Below are positions 25,580 to 34,638 of a stretch of DNA of 64,000 bases, piece after piece. Positions within the stretch are counted from its first letter, which is position 1. Every line of letters starts with the position of its first letter. A program made the translations under genes and the position numbers. The notes under the pieces are model-generated. The model was not told the origin of the DNA, searched no databases, and worked only from the letters and a program-made list of their open reading frames with translations. Source of the DNA: G965220825 sp965220825 (GTDB lineage Bacteria > Pseudomonadota > Alphaproteobacteria > UBA828). The stretch lies in contig OZ244839.1 in the NCBI GenBank assembly GCA_965220825.1, positions 3,100,001-3,164,000 of the forward strand, given 5' to 3'.

Positions 25580-26827
25580 CTAGAGAATCGGCTCGAGATG
25601 CGCGTCCATGTCCGGCGTCTTGGTCAGGTCGCAGCGGTCGATCACGTCACTGGGATACAACTGCGAGAAACTCTCGAAGATGTCCCAACTCCGGTCCTTG
25701 CACACGGCCATGTGCATGTCCTGGACGACGTGGTTGGTCACCGGATCCACCACCATGCGACCCGACGGTCCGTCCCAGGCGATGTCGCCGCTGCGGAGCG
25801 CCGCCATCACCGCCTCCCGCTCGTGGCTTCCGGCGGCCTTGACGCCGAGCGACCACAACATGGTACCGAGATAGCCGCCGATGCCCACCGAGTTGAGATA
25901 TTGAGCCTGGTCGCCGAAGCGTTCCTGGTAGCGCTTGACGAAGTCCACATTGGCGGGGAGCTGGAGTTCCTGGAAGTAGGGCTGGGCGCTGACGATGCCG
26001 TTGCCTTCCTCCGCGCTGAGCTGGATATGCTCGTTGCCCACTCCGAACGTCACCGAGACGATGGGGATTTCGTTCAGCATGCCCGCCGCATACCACTGGC
26101 GATAGAAGCCGGTATGGGCGGCGCCCACGAGACAGGTGGAGAGCCAGTCGGGCTTCGCCTCCTGGATCTTGGCGATCGCCGGGCCGAACTCCGACACGTC
26201 GAGGGGGAAGAAGTCCTTGGTGACGACCTCCGCGCCGTGCTCGCGCGAGAAGAACTCGGTCCACTTGCCGATGATCTGGGGCGCGTTGTAGTCCGCACCG
26301 ATGTAGTAGCAGCGCTTGCCGTGAGTCCTGAAGCCATAGTCCGCCATGGGCTTCACCCACTGCACGGCGGTGACGCCGCTTACGAAATTGTTGATGTCGC
26401 AAACCCCGCCCTCATAGATGACGCTGTACCAGAGCAGGGTCTGGAAACGCCGGAGGATCGGGCGGATGACCTCGCGCGAGGCACTGGTGATTCCGCCATG
26501 CACCAGATCGACCTGTTCCTTGAGCGCGGCTTCCTGCGCATATTGCGCATAGAGCTCCATGTTGGACTGCGGGTCGTACTTGATGAGCCGGACCTTCTTG
26601 CCCAGGAGGCCGCCCGATGCGTTTATCTCCTCGACCGCGAGCTCGCAGGTCTGGGTCATGGGCGTGCCGTAGATGTCGAGACCGCCCGACTGGTCGAAGA
26701 TGCTGGCAATGACGATTTCGTCGTCCTGGGCGTAAGCCTTGGGCGATGCGGCGAGACCCGCAGCCACCAGCGTGGCGGCCGTGCCGGCCGTGCCTTTCAA
26801 GAACTGTCTCCGGTTCGTCTGGAACAT
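25580..26827 (-). CDS. ABC importer solute-binding protein, UrtA/FmdD-like, Tat-type signal
   Basis: This periplasmic substrate-binding protein has 415 residues. The N-terminus NRRQFLKGTAGTAATLVAAG has a twin-arginine motif followed by a hydrophobic stretch and an alanine-rich cleavage region ending at AYAQ, so export is probably by the Tat route. The mature part resembles type 1 periplasmic proteins of the urea/short-chain amide branch (PF13433-like): EIVIASIFDQSGGLDIYG, SGGLLGKKVRLIKYDPQS, and WYSVIYEGGVCDINNF. These favour amide or urea rather than branched-chain amino acids, which is inference. It is the first gene of the importer operon. Confidence 0.88.
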   Translation of the reverse strand: MFQTNRRQFLKGTAGTAATLVAAGLAASPKAYAQDDEIVIASIFDQSGGLDIYGTPMTQTCELAVEEINASGGLLGKKVRLIKYDPQSNMELYAQYAQEAALKEQVDLVHGGITSASREVIRPILRRFQTLLWYSVIYEGGVCDINNFVSGVTAVQWVKPMADYGFRTHGKRCYYIGADYNAPQIIGKWTEFFSREHGAEVVTKDFFPLDVSEFGPAIAKIQEAKPDWLSTCLVGAAHTGFYRQWYAAGMLNEIPIVSVTFGVGNEHIQLSAEEGNGIVSAQPYFQELQLPANVDFVKRYQERFGDQAQYLNSVGIGGYLGTMLWSLGVKAAGSHEREAVMAALRSGDIAWDGPSGRMVVDPVTNHVVQDMHMAVCKDRSWDIFESFSQLYPSDVIDRCDLTKTPDMDAHLEPIL

Positions 26828-26950
26828 GGCTTCTGGTCCTCCCTTCCTCGGTTCCGTAACGCCTCCCGGTACGAGCGGGCGGCCGGGCCGCCAGGCGCTT
26901 CTTCCGGCGTCGCGACAGGTTAGGCATGGCGCACGGCCCGCGCAACGCCT

Positions 26951-27001
26951 TGTCCTCGTTCAGGACGCTTGAGACGCTGGAGTATCTTCGGCGGTCAGAT
27001 T
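26951..27001 (-). mobile_element. Relic: solo right end of the IS481-type element
   Basis: TGTCCTCGTTCAGGACGCTT at 26951-26970 and the bases to 26977 match the right end of the intact element (12558 read inward) at 26 of 27 positions. Read on the minus strand, the same 51 bases still encode NLTAEDTPASQAS and a stop, against NLTAEETTASQTS in the intact transposase. The rest of the element is gone. It lies between the importer operon and the M20 hydrolase gene, upstream of the solute-binding protein. Confidence 0.75.
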
Positions 27002-27024
27002 GGAAGGGCATGTCGGCCTGTGTG

Positions 27025-28185
27025 CTATGCGGCGAAGCCGAGGGTGCGTTCGACGAACGCGTGCAATATCGCCGCCGCATCGACCATCTGGGCGAGCGGC
27101 ACATGCTCGTTCGCGGCGTGGCTGGTGGCGCCGTTGCCGGGGCCGAAATTCACGATCTCGATGCCGTCCCGGGCGAAGAAACGGCCGTCGCTCGCGCCGA
27201 GTGCGTCGAGCACCGCCGGCGCCCGCCCCAGGTGCTCTTCGGCGGCTGCGGCGAGCGCCGAGACGAACGGTCCGTCGGGGGCGGCGGCGTAACCCGGCGT
27301 GCCGACCAGACGGCGAAGCGTGTAGGAGCCGGCGGGCTCGCCTGCGCCCGCGAGAACGGCCTCGATCTCGGCCGTCGCCGCATCGACCGGCTCGTCCGGC
27401 AGCAGGCGGCGGTCGATCCGGGCGACGCAACGGTCGGGCACGACGTTCGGGTTCTCGCCGGCGTGGATGGTGCCGATATTCATGGTGGAGGTCTTCGCGC
27501 CGTCCCGCCGGGACGCGAGCTTCGGTGCGAGCGTCGTGTCGAGGCGGTCCAGCAGGCGCATGGCGCGAAGGATGGCGTTGTCGCCGGCGGCGGGGTCGCC
27601 CGCATGGGCGGCGCGGCCCGAGGTCTCGATCTCGAGCCACAGAATGCCGCGCTCCTCGACGACGAGCTCGTTCTCCGTCGGTGCGCCGAGCACCAGGGCG
27701 TCCGGCGCGATCAGCCCTTCCTCGCGGAGGAAGGCCGTGCCCTCCGTTCCGAGGCGCTCCTCGTCGCCGGCGAGTACGAAGACCAGGCTGCCGCGCGCCG
27801 GCCCGCCGCGCTTCGCCACCTCGCCCGCGAGCCACAGATGGACCGCAGCCGATCCCTTGCAGTTGTTCGCGCCCAGGCCGCAGATATTGCCGTCCACCAT
27901 GGTCGCGGCGAACGGATCGGTACGCCAGGCCGCGGCGTCCCCGGGGGCGACCGTGTCCACATGGGCGTTGAACAGGAGGCACGGCGCGCCTTCTCCGAGC
28001 TGCGCAACCAGATTGGCGATGGGCGGAGTCCGCATTGCCACGTCCACCCGGTAGCCGTCCGCCCGCAGCCGGTCGGCCGCAAAGTCGCAGACTGCCCGTG
28101 TGTCCCCGGGCGGCGTGATGGAGGGGATGGCGATCAGTGCGGCGAGCAGGTCGTGCAGCGCCTCGGCCGACTTGTCGTCGCTCAT
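27025..28185 (-). CDS. M20-family metallohydrolase (ArgE/DapE/CPG2-like)
   Basis: This zinc-dependent amidohydrolase has 386 residues. It probably removes an acyl or aminoacyl group from an amino acid derivative in the cytoplasm. Metal and catalytic motifs are FNAHVDTVAPG (near residue 75), GANNCKG, the general-base pair in AGDEERLGTEG, and the C-terminal ATSHAANEHVPL histidine. A dimerisation lid domain (GRAAHAGDPAAGDNAI onward) is present. ATG 28185 overlaps the stop of the alpha/beta hydrolase gene by four bases, fixing the start. It is downstream of that hydrolase, with which it forms an operon. Substrate unknown. Confidence 0.87.
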   Translation of the reverse strand: MSDDKSAEALHDLLAALIAIPSITPPGDTRAVCDFAADRLRADGYRVDVAMRTPPIANLVAQLGEGAPCLLFNAHVDTVAPGDAAAWRTDPFAATMVDGNICGLGANNCKGSAAVHLWLAGEVAKRGGPARGSLVFVLAGDEERLGTEGTAFLREEGLIAPDALVLGAPTENELVVEERGILWLEIETSGRAAHAGDPAAGDNAILRAMRLLDRLDTTLAPKLASRRDGAKTSTMNIGTIHAGENPNVVPDRCVARIDRRLLPDEPVDAATAEIEAVLAGAGEPAGSYTLRRLVGTPGYAAAPDGPFVSALAAAAEEHLGRAPAVLDALGASDGRFFARDGIEIVNFGPGNGATSHAANEHVPLAQMVDAAAILHAFVERTLGFAA

Positions 28186-29084
28186 GCCGATGCGCCGCCG
28201 CTGGTATCGGCCGGCGTGATCGCCGAGTCGGTTAGGGAGCGCGGGTCGCGTACGCCCCAGGTGCCGCGTTCCACCCGGGCGAAGAAGTCGTCGCAGGCGC
28301 GATTGAAGGCCTCGGGCTCCTCCAGGTTGATGGTGTGGCCTGATTTGGGGATCGCGAGCAGGCCCGCCGTCGGGATCGTACGCTTGAGGTAGAGGGTCGC
28401 GTCGAGGCAGGGCTCGTCCTCGTCGCCCACGATCAGCAGCACGGGTAACGTCATGCGCGAGAGGCCTTCCTCCAGGTCGTAGAGCGAAGGCCGCCGGGCC
28501 TGGACGCCGCGCAGGGTGTTCGCCGAGCCCGTCGCCGAGTGCGCCATCAGTTGACTGCGAAACGCGGCCCAGCCCTCCGGGTCCTTGTTCTGGAACTGGA
28601 CGCGCGCGGGCCCCAGCGCATAGTCCGCACCGACGACCGTCGCGCCCTCGCGCTCGAAGCGGTCGGCAACGGCTTCGGTCTCCGACTTGAAGCCCGGACG
28701 CGCCGTCTTCCGCGCGCCGTAGCCGCAACCCGCGACCACCAGGGCGGAGGCGCGCTCGGGGCAGCGCAGCCCGATATGGAGCGCGGCGAAGCCGCCCATG
28801 CTGAGGCCGATGATATGGGCGCGGTCGATTCCCAGACGGTCGAGGATGGCGAGCGCGTCGTCCACCGCCCGCTCCTGGCCGTAGGCCTCCTTCGCCGCCG
28901 GGACGTCGGAGGGCGGATAGCCGCGGGCGTTATAGGCGATGCAGCGGTAGCGCGCGGCGAAGTGGCGCAGCTGAGGCTCCCAGCTTCGCCAGTCCCCGGC
29001 GAATTCGTGGATGAAGAGCAGCGGCGGGCCGTTGCCTGTCTCTTCGTAATAGAGCTTGATACCGTCCGAACGCGCGTAGGGCAT
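28182..29084 (-). CDS. Alpha/beta hydrolase
   Basis: This hydrolase has 300 residues. The oxyanion region is LLFIHEFAGDWRSW, the nucleophile elbow is GLSMGGFAALH, the acid lies in IVGDEDEP, and the histidine in SGHTINLEEP. The start is ATG 29084 with GGGAGAA eight bases upstream; the longer frame upstream overlaps the divergent amidotransferase gene and is rejected. It resembles 3-oxoadipate enol-lactonase and related esterases, but no aromatic-degradation genes are nearby. It is translationally coupled to the M20 hydrolase, suggesting two-step hydrolysis of one substrate. Confidence 0.85.
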   Translation of the reverse strand: MPYARSDGIKLYYEETGNGPPLLFIHEFAGDWRSWEPQLRHFAARYRCIAYNARGYPPSDVPAAKEAYGQERAVDDALAILDRLGIDRAHIIGLSMGGFAALHIGLRCPERASALVVAGCGYGARKTARPGFKSETEAVADRFEREGATVVGADYALGPARVQFQNKDPEGWAAFRSQLMAHSATGSANTLRGVQARRPSLYDLEEGLSRMTLPVLLIVGDEDEPCLDATLYLKRTIPTAGLLAIPKSGHTINLEEPEAFNRACDDFFARVERGTWGVRDPRSLTDSAITPADTSGGASA

Positions 29085-29202
29085 TGCGTTTCTCCCATTG
29101 CAGCCATGATAGCGAGTCGGGAGGCCGGTGCACCTGTTCATGCTATGATGCGCGCGAGCCAACGGTATCGCACCGTGTTCGGACAACGTTTGGAGCGGGG
29201 TC

Positions 29203-30114
29203 ATGTGTGGAATTGCGGGCGTCATGTTCAAGCATGGCGGCACCGGCCTGGAGGCCGGCCGCGCGCTGATCGATATGCTCGACGGCTGCCAGCACCGCGG
29301 ACCGGATTCAACGGGCTTCGCGCTCTATGAGGAAGCGCGCGAGGGCGAGCTCAGATTCCGTTTCCTCGTGGGTGAGGGCGCCGGCAGGGACGATTCGATC
29401 GCGCGCATCCGCGGCCTCCTCGAGGAGAAGGGCGCGGAAATCGTGGACGACGAGCAGGTCGGCAACAGCTACCGCGCCGTCGTGCGCTTCTCCGGCGACG
29501 TTCAGAAGCTCGCCTACGAGATGGAGAACGCGGCGACACTCGTTTCCATCGGTGAGAGCCTCGACATCCGCAAGGATGTGGGCGGTGCGCACGATGTGGA
29601 CGAACGCTTCCAGGTGAGCGCCGTAAGGGGTACGCACGGGCTCGGCCATGTCCGGCTCGCCACCGAATCGGACGTGAAGCCCGAGGCGGCCCATCCGTTC
29701 TGGGCCACGGGTTTCACCGACATCGCCATCGTGCATAACGGTCAGATCACCAATTATTGGAAGATGCGCAGGCGGTTGGAGCGGCGGGGCTTCGAGTTCC
29801 ATACCGACAATGACAGCGAGCTGATCGCCGTCTATCTCGCGGACAAGCTCGCGAACGAGGCGACGCTCGAGGACGCGCTGAAGACCTCCATCGAGGACCT
29901 GGACGGCACGTTCTCCTTCCTGGTCTCCACCAAGGACGAAATCGGTTACGCCAAGGACCATCTCGCCGCCAAACCCATGATCATGTACGAGAACGACGAC
30001 ATGATCGCCATCGCGTCCGAAGAGGTCTCGCTCAACCGCCTCTTCCCGGGCCGTGCGCTCGACACCCGGGAACCGCCGCCAGGGAGCTACGGTACATGGT
30101 CCAGGTCGATCTAG
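29203..30114 (+). CDS. Glutamine amidotransferase subunit (class II) of a glutamate-synthase-like complex, GlxB/MgsA-like
   Basis: The 303-residue protein is an Ntn-type glutaminase. C2 in MCGIAGVMFKHGGTG is the nucleophile after removal of methionine; DGCQHRGPDSTG, GLGHVRLATESD, IVHNGQITNYWK and HTDNDSELIA are the usual substrate and oxyanion motifs. It would release ammonia for the synthase encoded by the next gene. Stand-alone amidotransferases of this kind occur in N-methylglutamate synthase (MgsABC) and Glx systems. The end overlaps the next gene by 19 bases. It is divergent from the hydrolase operon, with 118 bases between the starts. Confidence 0.85.
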   Translation: MCGIAGVMFKHGGTGLEAGRALIDMLDGCQHRGPDSTGFALYEEAREGELRFRFLVGEGAGRDDSIARIRGLLEEKGAEIVDDEQVGNSYRAVVRFSGDVQKLAYEMENAATLVSIGESLDIRKDVGGAHDVDERFQVSAVRGTHGLGHVRLATESDVKPEAAHPFWATGFTDIAIVHNGQITNYWKMRRRLERRGFEFHTDNDSELIAVYLADKLANEATLEDALKTSIEDLDGTFSFLVSTKDEIGYAKDHLAAKPMIMYENDDMIAIASEEVSLNRLFPGRALDTREPPPGSYGTWSRSI

Positions 30115-32081
30115 GCGAAATCGCCGTACGCGAAGCCAACGAGGCGATCCGCGAATATGGCGCCCGTGGCGAGGATGTGGAGGTTCTCAACCCGGACGCA
30201 CGGCACCATATCGGGGTCGGCCTGATCCATCCCGTCACGGTGCGGGTGCGCGGCTCGGCGGGCTATTTCTGCGCGGGCCTCGCCGACCGGGCGCGCTTCG
30301 AAATCGATAACAATGTGGGCTGGGGCCTGGGCGACAACATGTATTCCGGCACCGTGATCGTCCGCGGCAATGCGGGCGCGATCGCGGGTGTCGCCATCCG
30401 GGGTGCCGAGATCGTGATCCACGGCAATATGGGCTCCCGCGCCGGCCAGGTGATGAAGGCCGGCACGCTGTGCTGCGTCGGCAACGCCAACTTCATGGCG
30501 GGCTACATGATGTATGGCGGGCGCATCATCATCCTCGGGGAATCCGGCGAGCGCGTGGGCGAGGACATGTCCGCCGGCGAAATCTATATCGGCTCCCGCA
30601 TCCATAGCCTGGGCTCGGACGCGGAACTCGCCGACATCGAGGCGTCGGAACTCGACGGCGTGCGGGAGTTCCTGGACCGTCACGAGATCCCGTTCAAGGG
30701 GGGCTTCCAGAAGGTGGTGAATGCGGGCAAGCGGCTGCGCTACGCCACCTCGGAGCGGCAAGTGCGCAGCATTCCGTTCTTCACCTTCTCCGGCAAGTCG
30801 GACTACTGGAACGACAAGGTCCAGGAGGACATCTACATCAAGTCCCAGATCGGGCGTTACCGGGTGCGGGGGTATGGCGGTGCGCGGGAGCTCCCGCACC
30901 TCTCCGACATCGCCTTCCGCAAGGATCTCTCGTCGGCGGGCACCCGGGGCGACCCGGTGGCGGCGGTCGAGATGCGGACGGAGATCGGCGGGTTGAACGG
31001 TGCGCGCCCGCTCTCGCTCTCCATGCCGGTGATGATCGCGCCCATGAGCTACGGCGCGCTCTCACGTTCCACCAAGCAGGCGGTGGGCATGGCGTCCAGC
31101 ATGGCGGGAATCGCCGAGAATACGGGCGAAGGTGGCATGAGCGACGCCCAGCGGGGTGCGGCGGAACAGCTCGTCTTCCAGTGCCTGGGCGGGCGGCTCG
31201 GCTGGAACATCCACGACATGAACCGTGCCGACGGGCTCGAAATCTATATCAGCCAGGGCGCGAAGCCCGGTTTCGGCGGCCAGCTCATGGCGAAGAAGGT
31301 CACGAAGGAGCTTGCCACCATCCGCGGCATCCCCGAGGGGATCGATCTGCGCTCGCCCTCGCGCCACCCCGATATCCTCGGTGCCGACGATCTGGTCATC
31401 AAGGTGGAGGAGTTCCGGGAGGCGACGGGCTACCGCATCCCGGTGAGCGTGAAGCTCGGCGCGGGCCGCGTCCGCGATGACATCAAGATTGCCTACAAGG
31501 ACGGCTTCGACTTCGTGGAGCTCGATGGCATGCAGGGCTCCACAGGTGCCGGCGGCGCGGAGGTGATGGAGCATGTGGGGGTGCCCACCATCGCCGCCAT
31601 CGTCCAGGCCATGCGCGCGCTGGAGGAAGTGGACGGCCTCGGCAAGATGCAGATCGTCCTCATGGGCGGCATCCGCGACGGGGTGGACGCGGTGAAGGGC
31701 CTCTGCCTCGGCGCGGACGCCGTCGCCATGGGCACCGCGGTAATCATTGCCGGCGGTTGCATCGCCTGCATGCAGTGCCATGTGGGCCAGTGCGTGACCG
31801 GAATCGCGACCCAGGACCCGGAGCATGAGCGCCGCTACAACCCGGTGGCGGAGGCACGCAACATCCACCGCTATCTGGAGGGGGTGCGCTGGCAGATCGC
31901 GGCGCTGACCCAGGCGCTCGGCTATTCCAGCACGGTTGATCTGAATCGCGGCGATCTGGTGGCGCTTACGCGCGATGCGGCCGAGATGACGGGCCTTCCC
32001 TACGAACCGCAATACCGGGAGCGGGAACGCGAAACCGCCCTTGCACAGCGCTTCCGCGCGGTTCGCGACGGCGTGAGCTGA
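30096..32081 (+). CDS. Fused GXGXG-domain and FMN/Fe-S glutamate-synthase catalytic subunit
   Basis: The 661-residue protein joins two modules that are separate subunits (MgsB/GlxC and MgsC/GlxD) in N-methylglutamate synthase. Residues about 1-200 form the GXGXG beta-helix (RGNAGAIAGVAIRGAEIVIH, GGRIIILGESGERVGEDM). Residues about 270-640 are the FMN-binding TIM barrel: PVMIAPMSYGALS, ENTGEGGMS, QGAKPGFGG, VSVKLGAGRV and DGMQGSTGAGG. A cluster-binding GGCIACMQCHVGQCVTGIA corresponds to the [3Fe-4S] site of glutamate synthase. It should use ammonia from the upstream subunit to aminate a keto acid. Start ATG 30096 has AGGGAG upstream. Confidence 0.87.
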   Translation: MVQVDLGEIAVREANEAIREYGARGEDVEVLNPDARHHIGVGLIHPVTVRVRGSAGYFCAGLADRARFEIDNNVGWGLGDNMYSGTVIVRGNAGAIAGVAIRGAEIVIHGNMGSRAGQVMKAGTLCCVGNANFMAGYMMYGGRIIILGESGERVGEDMSAGEIYIGSRIHSLGSDAELADIEASELDGVREFLDRHEIPFKGGFQKVVNAGKRLRYATSERQVRSIPFFTFSGKSDYWNDKVQEDIYIKSQIGRYRVRGYGGARELPHLSDIAFRKDLSSAGTRGDPVAAVEMRTEIGGLNGARPLSLSMPVMIAPMSYGALSRSTKQAVGMASSMAGIAENTGEGGMSDAQRGAAEQLVFQCLGGRLGWNIHDMNRADGLEIYISQGAKPGFGGQLMAKKVTKELATIRGIPEGIDLRSPSRHPDILGADDLVIKVEEFREATGYRIPVSVKLGAGRVRDDIKIAYKDGFDFVELDGMQGSTGAGGAEVMEHVGVPTIAAIVQAMRALEEVDGLGKMQIVLMGGIRDGVDAVKGLCLGADAVAMGTAVIIAGGCIACMQCHVGQCVTGIATQDPEHERRYNPVAEARNIHRYLEGVRWQIAALTQALGYSSTVDLNRGDLVALTRDAAEMTGLPYEPQYRERERETALAQRFRAVRDGVS

Positions 32082-32084
32082 GCC

Positions 32085-34601
32085 ATGACGATCTCCGAGA
32101 TGGACAGTGGCGGGCAGCTTCTCGCCGAACTTCCCGACGATACCGGCGACATCCACTTCGTCCCGGCGCCTTGCCAGGTTGCCTGCCCGGTGGGCACGGA
32201 CGCGCCCTCCTACATCGCCTATATCTGGGAGCGGAAGTTCGAGGAGGCATTCGAGGCCATCACGGCCACCAACCCGTTCAGCTCCATCTGCGGGCGGGTG
32301 TGCGACGCGCCCTGCGAACCGGCCTGCCGGCGCACCGATTCCGACGGGCCGGTGCAGATCCGCAACCTCAAGCGCTTTGTCATGGACGCGGTCGGCCCCG
32401 ATCACGCGCTGCCGCCGGTGCCGGTGACGAAGCAGCAAACCGTCGCCGTGGTGGGTTCGGGTCCCGCCGGGATGACGGCCGCGCACGATCTTTGCGTCGC
32501 GGGTTACGAGACGCATGTCTATGAAATGACGGACCGTCTCGGCGGCATGATGGTCTGGGGAATCCCCGCCTTCCGGCTCCCGACGGGCATCATCGGGGAG
32601 GATATCGATCGCATCGCCAAGCGCTGCCCCGGAATGAAGATCCATCTCGATACCGCCCTCGGGCGGGACGTGACGCTCGATGAGTTGAAGGAGCGCCACG
32701 ACGCGGTGATCCTCGCCATCGGCGCCTGGTGGGGCAAGAAGATGGGGATCCCGGGCGAGGACGATCCGAGGGTGATCGACGGCGTGCAGTTCCTGAGGGA
32801 CGTGAATGAAGGCGCCCGGCCCGAGATACCGGAGACCGTGGTGGTGGTGGGCGGCGGCGACGTGGCGATGGATGCCTGCCGGGTCGCCAAGCGCCTCCCC
32901 GGCTGCAAGCATGTCAAGGTGATCTACCGCCGGGGTCCGGCGGAGATTCCGGCGCGCAAGATCGAACTCGAGGGTGCCGTCGCCGAAGGAATCGAGTTCG
33001 TCTACCACACGCAGCAGACGGAAATCGTGAAGGACGGCAACGGGCTCGCGGTCCGCTGCCTCCGGACGACCCTTGGCGATCCGGACGAATCGGGCCGCCG
33101 CAGCCCCGTCAACATGCCGGGGACGGAGCATGATATCTCGTGCGGCATGGTGATAGCCTCGGTGGGCCAGGAGGGGCTCTGCGACGATCTGGACGGCCGC
33201 GGCATGATGGGGACCGACCGGGTGCGGACGGACTGGGAGACCATGCGCACGAGCGATCCCAAGGTCTTTGCGGCCGGCGACGGCGCCTTCGGCGGCTCCA
33301 CCATCGTCATGGCCATGAACCACGGCCAGCGGGTCGCCTATTATGTGAAGGCTTTCCTCGAGGGGCGGGACGATCCGCTTCCCTATCGCACGCCCTTCCG
33401 TACGCGCCGCGTACCCGTGGCGCAGGATCTGAAGTGGGAGCTGCTGCCGGTGCAGCACCCCGATTTCCTCGGTCTCGGCGAGAAGCCCGTGGAGTTCCCC
33501 GAGATCGAGACCACCTACGACTGGAATGCGGCGCGGGACGAGGCGGCGCGCTGCTTCCGCTGCGATGCGGAGACGGGCTCGGCCGACTATTCGGTCGACC
33601 ACCGGGAGGATATTTTCGCCATGGCGCGCACCAACCCGGTGGATGCGGCCCGTCAGACGACGACGCTGCGCAAGCGCATGGAAGGCCGCGACGACCCCTT
33701 CCCGCCGGAGCGCCTCGGGGTGCTCGACGACCTCGCTTTCCTTCCGGCCAACCTCTCCCGCCTCGTGATCGACCCCTATCGGGAGGCCTGCCGGATCGAC
33801 ACCCGGGTGGGCGAGCTTCGCCTCGACCTTCCCTTCCTCGTCGCCGGCTTCGACACCGCGCCCGCGGATGTGCGCCGCGCGGTCGGGCAGGGCCTCGCGG
33901 AGGCCGGCGCCGCCTATCTCGGGCTCGAGCCTCTGGGCGGAGAGGCCGCTTGGTTCCAGCTCGTGATGCCGGATCAGATTCCGCCGTCGCCCGAGGCGGC
34001 GGGTATCGTCCACGCGCTGGGCCACAGCTTCCGCCCCGTGGAGCCCAATCGCCTGCGCGAGGGCCAGGTGGCGGGTCTTGCCGTCTCCTCGCCCGCCGTT
34101 CTGGAGGAGGCGATCCCCCATGCCCTCGAAGCCGGCTTCGACATGCTGCTGCTGGACGGCAGTGCCGGTCTCGGAACCTCCTGGGCGGAACTCCAGGGCC
34201 CGCCTGACCTCACGATCCTGCGGGATGCCGTTTCCATCCTGCGCCGCCTCGGGCGCGAGGAGGAGATCGACCTGGTCTATTTCGGCGGCGTGCGCTCCGG
34301 CACCGATGCGGCGAAGGTGATCGCCATGGGCGCGGTGGCGGTGGTACTGGGAGTCGTGGTAGGGCTCGCCGCGGGCGGTGCCGTCGACCAGACCCACGCG
34401 ATGCGCTTCTCCGCCGACCGCACGGACGAGGACCGCGCGCGGGGCGCCACCAACATCGTGAAGGCGTCCGCCTCGGAAGCCTCCATGATGGCCCGCTGTA
34501 CGGGCAAGACGAACCTCCAGAATGTGGAGCCCGAGGACCTGCGCGCACTGACCGCCGCCACCGCCGAAGCGACCGGCATCCCACTCGCGGGGACGCAGTA
34601 G
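32085..34601 (+). CDS. GltD-like NADPH/FAD/Fe-S subunit fused to a second glutamate-synthase-like TIM barrel
   Basis: The 838-residue protein starts with an adrenodoxin-reductase-type electron-input part. A four-cysteine cluster domain (CQVACPVGTDAP, ICGRVCDAPCEPACRR) is followed by the FAD fold VAVVGSGPAGMTAAHDL and the NAD(P)H fold VVVVGGGDVAMDACRVAKR, ending at about residue 510 with a CFRC motif. Residues about 560-838 are an additional domain like the glutamate synthase FMN barrel (IDLVYFGGVRSGTDAAKVIA and ARCTGKTNLQNVEPEDLRAL). Canonical GltD is about 480 residues and lacks this domain. The gene follows its partner by three bases, so it should supply electrons to that synthase. Confidence 0.85.
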   Translation: MTISEMDSGGQLLAELPDDTGDIHFVPAPCQVACPVGTDAPSYIAYIWERKFEEAFEAITATNPFSSICGRVCDAPCEPACRRTDSDGPVQIRNLKRFVMDAVGPDHALPPVPVTKQQTVAVVGSGPAGMTAAHDLCVAGYETHVYEMTDRLGGMMVWGIPAFRLPTGIIGEDIDRIAKRCPGMKIHLDTALGRDVTLDELKERHDAVILAIGAWWGKKMGIPGEDDPRVIDGVQFLRDVNEGARPEIPETVVVVGGGDVAMDACRVAKRLPGCKHVKVIYRRGPAEIPARKIELEGAVAEGIEFVYHTQQTEIVKDGNGLAVRCLRTTLGDPDESGRRSPVNMPGTEHDISCGMVIASVGQEGLCDDLDGRGMMGTDRVRTDWETMRTSDPKVFAAGDGAFGGSTIVMAMNHGQRVAYYVKAFLEGRDDPLPYRTPFRTRRVPVAQDLKWELLPVQHPDFLGLGEKPVEFPEIETTYDWNAARDEAARCFRCDAETGSADYSVDHREDIFAMARTNPVDAARQTTTLRKRMEGRDDPFPPERLGVLDDLAFLPANLSRLVIDPYREACRIDTRVGELRLDLPFLVAGFDTAPADVRRAVGQGLAEAGAAYLGLEPLGGEAAWFQLVMPDQIPPSPEAAGIVHALGHSFRPVEPNRLREGQVAGLAVSSPAVLEEAIPHALEAGFDMLLLDGSAGLGTSWAELQGPPDLTILRDAVSILRRLGREEEIDLVYFGGVRSGTDAAKVIAMGAVAVVLGVVVGLAAGGAVDQTHAMRFSADRTDEDRARGATNIVKASASEASMMARCTGKTNLQNVEPEDLRALTAATAEATGIPLAGTQ

Positions 34602-34638
34602 CCCCAGTTTGCTCCGTGGTGCCTGGGGACCGGCCGCC

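Noticed and set aside
31062..34397. An 1111-codon open frame on the minus strand
   Set aside because: It is wholly antisense to the two glutamate-synthase-like genes, rich in histidine, arginine and alanine, and has no recognisable motif.
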